The notes under the pieces are model-generated. The model was not told where the DNA came from and made no database searches. It worked only from the letters and a program-made list of their open reading frames with translations. From contig NZ_BJXB01000001.1 in assembly GCF_007990775.1 (NCBI RefSeq), forward strand, positions 434,001-498,000: a stretch of 64,000 nucleotides of DNA, in the 5' to 3' direction. Both the position numbers and the translations under genes were made by a program. Position 1 is the stretch's first letter. Each line of letters begins with the position of its first letter. Of this stretch, positions 1 to 7,297 are shown piece after piece. The DNA is from Deinococcus cellulosilyticus NBRC 106333 = KACC 11606 (GTDB lineage: Bacteria; Deinococcota; Deinococci; Deinococcales; Deinococcaceae).

Positions 1-92
1 ACGTTTATCCTGCAAAGGGGAACCTGCTGAACAAAGTGCAGACGTCCAGACAGGTGATCCATCCTGCAAGACGGTGTGCTTTTAATACACCT

Positions 93-647
93 ATGAAAAC
101 CTGGCTCAATGCACCCACTCAATGGCAGGAACACGAAAACACCCTGACCGTGACCACGTTGCCTGATACCGATTTCTGGCAGGTGACCCACTATGGCTTC
201 CGTCGGGACAGCGGACACGCCTACCTTGAAAGCGTCCGTGGAGACTTTGATTTCACCGTGACTTTCAGCGGCCAGTACCGCGACCTGTACGATCAGGCAG
301 GATTGCTCCTCAGGGTCAGTGAAACCCTGTGGCTCAAAGCAGGCATTGAGTATGTTGAAGATGTGCACAACCTGAGTGTGGTGGTCACACGAGAATTCTC
401 CGACTGGTCGGTGACGCCGCTGCAAGGTGCTCTGGAAAGCACCACCCTGAAACTGTCCAGGCGCAAAGAAGCCATCACCATTGAAGGGGCCATCAACGGA
501 GGACCGCTGCAGCTCATGCGCATGCTGTACTTCCCAGAAGTTGAAGAAGTGCAGATTGGCCCGATGTGTTGCAGCCCCACAGGCCAGGGTTTCGAGGTGG
601 AATTCCGTGACATGCACTGGCATCCCGTGTCTGGACAGCAGGTATGA
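93..647 (+). CDS. DUF1349 family protein
   Basis: A protein of about 184 residues with the beta-sandwich pattern of the DUF1349 family (concanavalin-like fold), including the stretches DFTVTFSG, DQAGLLLR and EFRDMHWHP. The family is usually cytosolic and of unclear function. The reading frame is open from position 36, but the ATG at 93 starts the usual family N terminus (MKTWLNAP) and no Shine-Dalgarno supports the upstream start. It ends 10 bases before the putative start of the nucleotidyltransferase/B2 fusion gene, so the two are probably co-transcribed. Any earlier operon member lies outside the window. Confidence 0.8.
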   Translation: MKTWLNAPTQWQEHENTLTVTTLPDTDFWQVTHYGFRRDSGHAYLESVRGDFDFTVTFSGQYRDLYDQAGLLLRVSETLWLKAGIEYVEDVHNLSVVVTREFSDWSVTPLQGALESTTLKLSRRKEAITIEGAINGGPLQLMRMLYFPEVEEVQIGPMCCSPTGQGFEVEFRDMHWHPVSGQQV

Positions 648-657
648 TGGGAATACT

Positions 658-2031
658 TTGGACGACCTGACCCGTGCCCTGATCCATCAAGATTTTGAGT
701 CCCTGCCTGTCGAAATGTGGCAGAAAAGCAACCTGGCTGCTTATGTGTTCTGTCACACCTCAGCAGCTTACCGCAGAGGACTCCTTCCCCATTACGCCCA
801 TGCCCTGCAACGCTGGAAAGCTCAGGAAAAAGAGCTGCGTGAATTGTTGCTGGCCTGGAATGCGGCTGGCATTGTTCCCTTGCTGATCAAAGGCGTCGCG
901 ATGGCTTTGAAACACTACACCCATCCTGGAGAGAGGTACTTCGGAGACATTGACCTGATGCTGGACCGTTCCCAGATGGCCCGGGCCAGGGATCTGGCTG
1001 CGGGTCTGGGCTGGCAGGTGTTGTTTGATGCACAGCGTGACCGGGGGTTCAGTGTGCATGAATCCCTGGGATTGATTTCTCCATCGCACAACATCAAACT
1101 GGATGTTCACCATGCATTGCTGAAACATCCGAAACCCTTTGAAAGACGTGCCCTGGACATGCAACGCCTCCTCGAACCCTGCATGGAGCATTTCGACTGG
1201 GAAGGCGTGCAGGTGCGCATGCTTGGACTTGCGGACACCGCGATTGTGCCCCTGATGTTGCATCGTGCCTGGTACCGGGACCGCTGGAACCTCAAGCGCT
1301 TTGATTATCTGGACCTGAACCTGCTCAGGGAGGCAGGCCTGACCCGCGAGGCCCTGCTGGAACGTGCAAAGGTGCTGGGATGCCAGACCACCGTTGAGCT
1401 GTTCCTGCAGCGGTGTGACCCCTGGCAAAAAGTCCTGGACCTCAAGCCTCTTGATGCCACCAAACTGGACCTCTGGAGAAGGCAGATCTCGCCTGAACGG
1501 GGATATTCGGAGCACCAGGGACAACAGGCCCGCACGGGCCTGATCCTCGGTTACACCCCCTATCTGGTCCGCAATGTTCTCAGGGGAACTGGCTGGGTGT
1601 TGAAAGCTGCTCTGGTGCTGCAAAAGCAACAGACCTTGCAGGAACTGTGCAACCATGTTGTGCTGAGAAGAACATCTCAGCCTGACTTTTCACAAATTCA
1701 CAAGGCACGTGTTGGGGTGCTGGGTGCCTCCAAACTTCTGGCGTATTTCCCACGTGGCAACAGCGGGATGTGCGTTTTGCGTGCACTTGCAGCCCTCTGG
1801 TGGTTGAGAAGTGCAGGTGTGGATGCTGAACTGGTCAGTGGAGTGCGCAATGATGGAGGCAAAATCAAAGGCCATGCCTGGATTGAATATCAGGGAAGTG
1901 TGCTTGCCATCATTGCCGCTGACCTGATGGCACCTTTGTACTACAAGATCAACTTTCGTTCTTCAATTCAGCAAAATTCACGTCAAAGCCCAGATGCAGC
2001 ATCCGGGCAGGGACCTTCAGCAGCCGATTGA
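658..2031 (+). CDS. nucleotidyltransferase fused to lasso-peptide B2-type protease domain
   Basis: The N-terminal two thirds match the NTP_transf_5 family of nucleotidyltransferases (LLIKGVAMALKHY, then GDIDLMLDR with the catalytic Asp pair). The last 110 residues match the transglutaminase-like lasso B2 leader protease, with Cys372 in GMCVLRALAALWWL and His406 in GHAWIEY. In lasso pathways B2 cuts the leader peptide, and nucleotidyltransferases occur as tailoring enzymes. The frame has no ATG before 715; TTG at 658 is chosen because the family needs the extra N-terminal helices. The 3' end overlaps the convergent HPr-kinase-like gene by about 83 bases, which is unusual. No precursor peptide or asparagine-synthetase-type cyclase was found. 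Confidence 0.7.
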   Translation: MDDLTRALIHQDFESLPVEMWQKSNLAAYVFCHTSAAYRRGLLPHYAHALQRWKAQEKELRELLLAWNAAGIVPLLIKGVAMALKHYTHPGERYFGDIDLMLDRSQMARARDLAAGLGWQVLFDAQRDRGFSVHESLGLISPSHNIKLDVHHALLKHPKPFERRALDMQRLLEPCMEHFDWEGVQVRMLGLADTAIVPLMLHRAWYRDRWNLKRFDYLDLNLLREAGLTREALLERAKVLGCQTTVELFLQRCDPWQKVLDLKPLDATKLDLWRRQISPERGYSEHQGQQARTGLILGYTPYLVRNVLRGTGWVLKAALVLQKQQTLQELCNHVVLRRTSQPDFSQIHKARVGVLGASKLLAYFPRGNSGMCVLRALAALWWLRSAGVDAELVSGVRNDGGKIKGHAWIEYQGSVLAIIAADLMAPLYYKINFRSSIQQNSRQSPDAASGQGPSAAD

Positions 2032-2830
2032 TGCCCTGCTGGGCCAGCAGCGAGGCTTCACGGGTGAGGGGCATCCCGCTGGCCTCCCACAGGGTGCGGA
2101 CAAATTCCAGCCTGGGTACAGCCACCAGAGCGCTCTCTGTGTGACGTTTCAGCATCCAGAACTGTTTCAGTGGGCAGGATTGGGGTTGAAACCATTGCAG
2201 GTCACCCACCTCGAAGCGCCACTTGTGCCGGGTGCCGCGCGGAATCCAGGTGCGGGTTTCCGGGAGCACGTCCTCGAAGCGCTCCACGGTGTCGGGCAGC
2301 AGGTGCAGTCCTGAATCCCACGGGTATAAGGTGAGGTCCTGGCCAATCCAGGACCAGTCTTCGGAGAGGGCAGGCACCTGGGAACGGGCGGCCTGAAGCA
2401 GGGTGGTGGTCTTGCCTGTTCCACTTGGACCAAGCATCACCACTGCGCCACCATCCAGGTACACGGCAGAAGAGTGCAAAGGCATGAACCCCTGCAGGCG
2501 CAGGAGTTCACTGATTGCCAGCATCAGGATCAGTCGCAGTCCCGTGCCCTCTCCTGCAAACCGCAGCTCTTTTTCCTGCAGACTGATCTGCAACAGGGTG
2601 TTTTTGCACTTCAGGAACACACCCTGTGGGGTTCTGGCGCTGTACACCTCTGCATCCGGGTAATTCACCCGGGTCATGTCTTCTGGTACAGAAATCGATG
2701 TTTGCAACACCCTGTACTGCTCAGTGATGGGCAGCACGTAAGTCCGTTGCCAGTCCAGTTCCAGGAACTCCACCAATGCATCAGGAAGTGAATCCCAGGT
2801 CAGTTGCAGAGAGAGAACATCAAGCTTCAT
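1949..2830 (-). CDS. HPr kinase-like protein (RiPP-associated)
   Basis: About 293 residues with a P-loop GPSGTGKTT near the middle and following elements typical of the compact HprK-like kinases found beside PqqD and lasso B proteins. In some lasso clusters such kinases phosphorylate the precursor; that role here is inferred. The ATG at 2830 lies inside the end of the PqqD-like gene (11-base overlap), so the two are translationally coupled. The C-terminal coding end overlaps the convergent nucleotidyltransferase/B2 gene. An alternative TTG start lies one codon upstream. Confidence 0.75.
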   Translation of the reverse strand: MKLDVLSLQLTWDSLPDALVEFLELDWQRTYVLPITEQYRVLQTSISVPEDMTRVNYPDAEVYSARTPQGVFLKCKNTLLQISLQEKELRFAGEGTGLRLILMLAISELLRLQGFMPLHSSAVYLDGGAVVMLGPSGTGKTTTLLQAARSQVPALSEDWSWIGQDLTLYPWDSGLHLLPDTVERFEDVLPETRTWIPRGTRHKWRFEVGDLQWFQPQSCPLKQFWMLKRHTESALVAVPRLEFVRTLWEASGMPLTREASLLAQQGINRLLKVPARMLHLGFDVNFAELKNES

Positions 2831-3071
2831 CAATCAGACCTGCCTGAACCAGATCGCGGAGGATGTCTCCAGCATCGGTGCGGGCAGTGGGCAGATCCAG
2901 GCCATAGTGTCCCACCAGCACCTCTGCCAGGGTGTCCAGCGAAGCAGGCAGGGCCAGCCACAGCAACCGACCGGAGGTGTTGAGGGTGAAAATGTCCTGG
3001 GTGTCGGGGTTGAGTAGAACCAGCTCGTCTTCCAGATCGGTGACCAGAATGTCTTGTTTGGGCCTGTACAT
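2820..3071 (-). CDS. PqqD-like RiPP recognition element protein (lasso B1 type)
   Basis: An 83-residue protein with the PqqD fold signature: a VLLNPDTQDIFTLNTSGRLLW-type core, then a winged-helix end (ILRDLVQAGLIDEA). PqqD/B1 proteins bind the leader of a ribosomal peptide and present it to the modifying enzymes. The ATG at 3071 (MYRPKQD) is preferred over the first in-frame start at 3137 because the family begins here and a TAGAAT -10 box (3080-3085) sits eight bases upstream, as in leaderless Deinococcus genes. It heads a two-gene unit with the HPr-kinase-like gene. Confidence 0.75.
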   Translation of the reverse strand: MYRPKQDILVTDLEDELVLLNPDTQDIFTLNTSGRLLWLALPASLDTLAEVLVGHYGLDLPTARTDAGDILRDLVQAGLIDEA

Positions 3072-3218
3072 CAGCCGAAATTCTACCACAGGGGGTTCTT
3101 GCAGGCATGGGGACCTGCAGCCCAGAGCGTGGATCAAATGATCAGGAGAATTTTCATGGAAATGGTGCAGGAATCATTTTCGTAAGCAAAATGTCAGGCT
3201 TCAGATGGTTTAATTCCT

Positions 3219-3250
3219 GCAGAGACTTTACACTTGAGTAAAGCCTCTGC
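3219..3250. repeat. 12-bp stem inverted repeat between divergent operons
   Basis: Two arms, GCAGAG-A-CTTTAC and GTAAAG-C-CTCTGC, pair over 12 bp with one mismatch around a six-base loop. It lies between the divergent PqqD-like and MoxR genes. No U-tract follows on either strand, so an operator or mRNA leader structure is more likely than a terminator. Confidence 0.5.
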
Positions 3251-3307
3251 ACCGGGCCACAAATCAGATGGGATCTTCCTGGTTTGCCATCACCACCCAT
3301 CACCTGA

Positions 3308-4261
3308 ATGCATCAACTCTTTGAAGAGGTAAATGTGACGCTCACCGACAGCAACCTTCTGGCCCAACGCACCCTGGAACAGCTGCAGAAAGTGATTCTG
3401 GGCAAAGAAATCCAGCTCAAACTGGCCCTGACCTGCCTGCTGGCCAGAGGACACCTGATGATCGAAGATGTTCCCGGGGTGGGGAAGACCACCCTGGCGC
3501 ATGCCCTGGCCGCTACCCTGGGGTTGGAATTTGCGCGGGTCCAGTTCACCAGTGACCTGTTGCCTTCAGACGTGATTGGGGCGACCATCTATGAACGGAA
3601 CGCGGGCACCTTCCGTTTTCACCAGGGTCCCATTTTCACCCAGCTGCTGCTGGCCGATGAAATCAACCGGGCCACCCCCAAAACCCAGAGCGCACTGCTG
3701 GAAGCCATGGAAGAGCGGCAGGTCAGCATGGATGGCCAGACCCACATGCTTCCTGAGCCGTTTTTTGTGATTGCCACCCAGAACCCAGTGGAGCAGATTG
3801 GCACTTTCCCGTTGCCTGAATCCCAGCTGGATCGTTTTTTGCTGACCATCACGCTGGGTTACCCTGATCCCAGAGCAGAACGGGAACTCTTGATGGGAGA
3901 GGACCGCCGTGACCTTGCCCGCCATTTGCCTGCCGTGCTGCACACAGAGGCCCTGCAGGAGGCCCAGGACAGGGTGTCCAGGGTGCACATTTCTGCTGCT
4001 CTGGTGGATTACGTGCAACTCCTGCTCAAAGCCACCCGCAACCATTCCGAATTCCAGCTCGGTCTCAGTCCCCGTGCGGCTCTGGGTCTGATGTCCGCTT
4101 CCCGTGCCTGGGCCTGGCTTTCGGGGCGGTCCAGTGTGCGCCCTGAAGACATTCAGGCGGTTTTTCCAGCCCTGGCCACCCACCGTTTGCTGCTCAGGTC
4201 CACCGGACAGCCCCACCGGGAGTCCGTGCTGGCCTTGCTGGCTTCAACCCCCATCCCATGA
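3308..4261 (+). CDS. MoxR family AAA+ ATPase
   Basis: A 317-residue AAA+ protein with Walker A GVGKTT at residues 57-62, Walker B LLADEIN near 114-120, the MoxR-typical EAMEERQVS segment and an IATQNP sensor stretch. MoxR ATPases act as chaperones for metal-ion insertion or complex assembly and are usually encoded next to DUF58 proteins, as here. The start is ambiguous: ATG 3308 has no Shine-Dalgarno, while an in-frame GTG at 3335 follows GAGGT at 3326-3330. The stop overlaps the DUF58 start (ATGA). Confidence 0.93.
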   Translation: MHQLFEEVNVTLTDSNLLAQRTLEQLQKVILGKEIQLKLALTCLLARGHLMIEDVPGVGKTTLAHALAATLGLEFARVQFTSDLLPSDVIGATIYERNAGTFRFHQGPIFTQLLLADEINRATPKTQSALLEAMEERQVSMDGQTHMLPEPFFVIATQNPVEQIGTFPLPESQLDRFLLTITLGYPDPRAERELLMGEDRRDLARHLPAVLHTEALQEAQDRVSRVHISAALVDYVQLLLKATRNHSEFQLGLSPRAALGLMSASRAWAWLSGRSSVRPEDIQAVFPALATHRLLLRSTGQPHRESVLALLASTPIP

Positions 4262-5148
4262 AGATCCCTGGGAAGCCCTTGCTTTTGAACCCCACCCGTT
4301 TTGGCTGGGTGTATCTGGCATTTGTGATGCTGAGCCTGCTGGGCTGCATCAATTACCAGCTCAGTCTCGGATACCTGCTGTGTTTCCTGCTGGCTTCCAC
4401 CTGGCTGGTGTGTCTGGTGGAGGCTTACCGTCACTTGCAGGGACTGACGGTGACCTTTCATGCACCAGATGCAGTGTTTGCAGGTCAGGAGAGTCTGCTG
4501 GAGGTCCAGGTGACCAACCATCAGAACCAGCCAAGGGCAGACCTTGAGGTGCAACTGGCCGATCAGACCCACCTGCTGTCCATTCCACCCCTGGGAGAGG
4601 CCACAGCTTCACTGCTTGTTCCAACCCATCAACGGGGATGGCAACCTGCCCCAGAAGTCACCCTGCAGGGCAGAGACCTGCTGGGTCTTTTCAGGGTGCG
4701 ACAGCAGGTGCCAGGTGAAGCCCGGGTGATGCTGGTTTACCCGGCCCTGGAGGAGCGTCCTCCAGTCTGGAGGGTCACCGGAGAAGCCACAGGAACCGCC
4801 CGGCGCAAAACCGGTCAGGAGGAGTACAGCGGCCTGCGTTCCTACCAGACGGGGGACACCCTGGGCCGTGTGGCCTGGAAGAGGGGCGAACTGCCCGATG
4901 GAACCCTGCTGACCAAGGAGTTTGAAAGCCATCAGGATGTCTCGGTGGTTCTCTCCTTTCAGCAGTTGCCTGCAGGACTGAACACCGAGCAGAAACTGTC
5001 CCGGTTGGCGGCCTGGGTGGTGCAGGCGCAGAAGCTGGGCATCCATTACAAAATGGTGCTGCCGGGCTTTGAGGCAAGTGGAGCGGGGGAACGCCACACC
5101 CAGCGCTGCCTGACACGTCTGGCTGAATTTCCGGGAGACAGGACATGA
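4258..5148 (+). CDS. DUF58 domain protein (MoxR partner)
   Basis: A 296-residue protein with two N-terminal membrane helices (about residues 15-60), a beta-rich middle and the DUF58 core, including EEYSGLRSYQTGDTLGRVAWK (residues about 189-210). DUF58 proteins have a von Willebrand-like domain and partner MoxR ATPases. The start ATG overlaps the MoxR stop, and the stop overlaps the transglutaminase start, so the three are translationally coupled. The usual metal-site motif is weak here and the exact function is unknown. Confidence 0.9.
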   Translation: MKIPGKPLLLNPTRFGWVYLAFVMLSLLGCINYQLSLGYLLCFLLASTWLVCLVEAYRHLQGLTVTFHAPDAVFAGQESLLEVQVTNHQNQPRADLEVQLADQTHLLSIPPLGEATASLLVPTHQRGWQPAPEVTLQGRDLLGLFRVRQQVPGEARVMLVYPALEERPPVWRVTGEATGTARRKTGQEEYSGLRSYQTGDTLGRVAWKRGELPDGTLLTKEFESHQDVSVVLSFQQLPAGLNTEQKLSRLAAWVVQAQKLGIHYKMVLPGFEASGAGERHTQRCLTRLAEFPGDRT

Positions 5149-7097
5149 CAGCAACTTCAGGTTCTTCCCCACCATCCCTCCCAGCAGGACCCATGCGTGC
5201 CCTGATGCTCGCCCTGGTGCTGGTCTTCCTGCCTTATCTTCTGGATTTGCCTTTCTGGATCGCCCTGCTGTCCCTGGGTCTCGTTGGCTGGCGCTGGATG
5301 AACCTGCACAGGGGCTGGCCGATGCTGTCTCTCCCCATGATGTTCCTGGTGGTGGTGGCTGCCGGGGTTGGCGTCTGGCAGGAATTTGGAACAGTGGTGG
5401 GCAGGGATGGTGGGGTGTCTGTCCTGCTGGTGCTGCTGGGCCTGAAACTGAATGAAAGCCGCAAAACCCGCGATGCCCTGTTGCTGGTCCTGATGTCTTT
5501 CTTCACGCTGGTGGCATTCTACTTTTTCCGTCAGGATGTGCTGACCCTGATTTACACCCTGGGTGTGGCAACCTTGCTCTTTGCAGTGGTGGTGTACTGG
5601 CGCAAAGGAAGGGGTGCCCTGCCAGACCAATTGAAACGGATTTTTCCTCTGCTTTTGCGTGCCCTGCCCTTCACCCTTGTGCTGTTTGTGGTGTTTCCCA
5701 GGCCGGATGCCCCCCTCTGGGCCATGCCCGCGCAGAGCCAGAACTCCGAATCTGGACTGGCAGATGAGATCACGCCGGGCAGCGTCAGCAGTGTGGCCAA
5801 GAGTGAAACAGTGGCCTTTCGGGTGGAGTTTCTGGACCCTCCACCTCCCCGTGCACAGCTGTACTGGAGAGGACCGGTGTTTGAGGCCTTCGATGGTCGC
5901 AACTGGACGCAACGGTCCGTGTGGACAGGATTCACCCCAAACACCCGCATTGAATCGCGGGGACGGGTGATCCGTTACCGCAGCACGGTGGAACCCCACG
6001 GTCGCATGTGGGTGCTGGCGCTGGACCGCTTTGCAGGCACCACCAGTTCGGTGCGCCTGAGCTCCAACTATCAGGTGGTGACCCGGCCTTTTGTGGTCAG
6101 GCAGCGTTTCGAGCTGCAGGCCGACACAGAAGCCATCATTGGGCGCGAGGAAAGCCGGGGTGTGCTGCAATACAACCTGCTTTTGCCTGGACAGAACAAC
6201 CCCAGGGCACGGGCCCTTGCTGCCTCCTGGCAGGATCTGCCTCCTGCAGAACGGGTTCGTGCAGGAATGGAATTTTTCAGCAGTGGTGGATTCATTTACA
6301 CCCTGAATCCACCGGTGCTGGAAAGTCCTGATCCCATGGATGAATTGCTGTACCAGACCAGACAGGGCTTCTGTGAGCATTATGCAGGTGCTTTTGCCTT
6401 CCTGATGCGTGCTGCAGGTGTGCCTGCCCGGGTGGTTGGAGGATACCTTGGGGGAGACCTGAATGGTTCAGCGGGTTACACCATTGTGCGCCAGTCTGAG
6501 GCCCATGCCTGGGTGGAGGTCTGGCTGGAAGGTCAGGGCTGGGTGCGCGTCGACCCCACAGCTGCTGTGTCTCCTGCCCGCCTCACAGAGGGTCTGGCGG
6601 CCAGTTTGCAGGCTCCAGCCGATTTGTCCCCCCTGACCAGAGGAGAACAGACCTGGCTGACCCGGGCACAACTGCAACTTGACGCCTTCCAGTTCGCCTG
6701 GGACCAGTGGGTGATCGGGTACAACGGCACCCAGCAACGCCTTCTGTTGTCTTTGCTGGGTGCCCATAAGGCGGTGGTCGCTCTGATTGTGGTGGTGCTG
6801 CTTGCCCTCACCCTCCTTCCCATTCTGTTGCGTCGGACGGTTCGGGCCACACATCAGACCAGCGATGAATTGCGCAGGCTCTACCAGCAATTCATCCGGC
6901 GGTTCAGCATCCAACCCGAGCTTTCAGAGCCGGTCAGCCAGTACGTCCAGCGACTGGCCCGGGCCCATCCAGAGCAGGCAGAAGACATTGAGGGCATTCT
7001 GGAAACCTATCAGGACCTGCGTTATGGTCCAGAGGCCACCCCAGAGCAGGTGAAGGGGTTCCGACAGCAGGTGCAGGGGTTCAGGTTGCGCAAATGA
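5145..7097 (+). CDS. transglutaminase-like membrane protein (TgpA type)
   Basis: A 650-residue protein with an N-terminal block of about five membrane helices (residues 18-195), an extracytoplasmic region with a transglutaminase core (Cys410 in GFCEHYAGAF, His454 in SEAHAWVEV, Asp470 in WVRVDPTA), a further helix near 545-565 and a cytoplasmic DUF4129-like tail. This is the TgpA arrangement commonly encoded with MoxR and DUF58. The triad is intact, so a protease or transglutaminase activity on the cell-envelope side is expected; the substrate is unknown. The ATG at 5145 overlaps the DUF58 stop. Confidence 0.92.
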   Translation: MTATSGSSPPSLPAGPMRALMLALVLVFLPYLLDLPFWIALLSLGLVGWRWMNLHRGWPMLSLPMMFLVVVAAGVGVWQEFGTVVGRDGGVSVLLVLLGLKLNESRKTRDALLLVLMSFFTLVAFYFFRQDVLTLIYTLGVATLLFAVVVYWRKGRGALPDQLKRIFPLLLRALPFTLVLFVVFPRPDAPLWAMPAQSQNSESGLADEITPGSVSSVAKSETVAFRVEFLDPPPPRAQLYWRGPVFEAFDGRNWTQRSVWTGFTPNTRIESRGRVIRYRSTVEPHGRMWVLALDRFAGTTSSVRLSSNYQVVTRPFVVRQRFELQADTEAIIGREESRGVLQYNLLLPGQNNPRARALAASWQDLPPAERVRAGMEFFSSGGFIYTLNPPVLESPDPMDELLYQTRQGFCEHYAGAFAFLMRAAGVPARVVGGYLGGDLNGSAGYTIVRQSEAHAWVEVWLEGQGWVRVDPTAAVSPARLTEGLAASLQAPADLSPLTRGEQTWLTRAQLQLDAFQFAWDQWVIGYNGTQQRLLLSLLGAHKAVVALIVVVLLALTLLPILLRRTVRATHQTSDELRRLYQQFIRRFSIQPELSEPVSQYVQRLARAHPEQAEDIEGILETYQDLRYGPEATPEQVKGFRQQVQGFRLRK

Positions 7098-7144
7098 ACT
7101 GCTTTGCGGGTCTGTACAGTGAGGATTTGGTCAGAGTCCTCAGG

Positions 7145-7150
7145 TAAGAT
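7145..7150 (+). promoter_or_regulatory. -10 box of the usher operon leader
   Basis: TAAGAT lies 5 bases before the riboswitch P1 stem, so transcription would begin at about the first base of the aptamer. The second riboswitch has TAGAAT in the same relative place. No convincing -35 box was seen. Confidence 0.5.
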
Positions 7151-7155
7151 GGAAG

Positions 7156-7232
7156 AACAAAGGAGGCGTGGATTCCTGTGCTTTACCCGGGCACCTGGCA
7201 CAGGAGGAGCCAGTGGTGCGACCGGCCTTGTT
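7156..7232 (+). ncRNA. c-di-GMP-II riboswitch, copy 1
   Basis: This matches the c-di-GMP-II aptamer: a P1 stem (AACAAAGG 7156-7163 with CCTTGTT 7226-7232), the GGA..GCG..GAT segment, CGGGCACC, and a conserved CAGTGGTGCGACCGGCC block like the AGUGCAACCGACC of the class. The pseudoknot GCACC (7191-7195) with GGTGC (7215-7219) is intact. Aligned with copy 2 at 11447, the P1 arms differ in sequence but keep pairing, which is covariation. A CAGCTG...CAGCTG hairpin and T-rich stretch (7236-7270) follow and may form the expression platform. The next gene starts at 7298. Confidence 0.85.
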
Positions 7233-7297
7233 CCCCAGCTGTGACCTGCAGCTGCGTGGTTTCTTGTTCTGGTCATCACCTGTCCGGGAGGAACGGT

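Noticed and set aside
5157..6380. 407-codon open frame antisense to the transglutaminase
   Set aside because: Shadow frame, His/Gln-rich low-complexity product, no start signal.
7156..7232. c-di-GMP-I (GEMM) riboswitch, cobalamin or other class
   Set aside because: The core blocks and the GCACC/GGTGC pseudoknot fit class II; the GEMM tetraloop and GGGACGCAAAGCC signature are missing.
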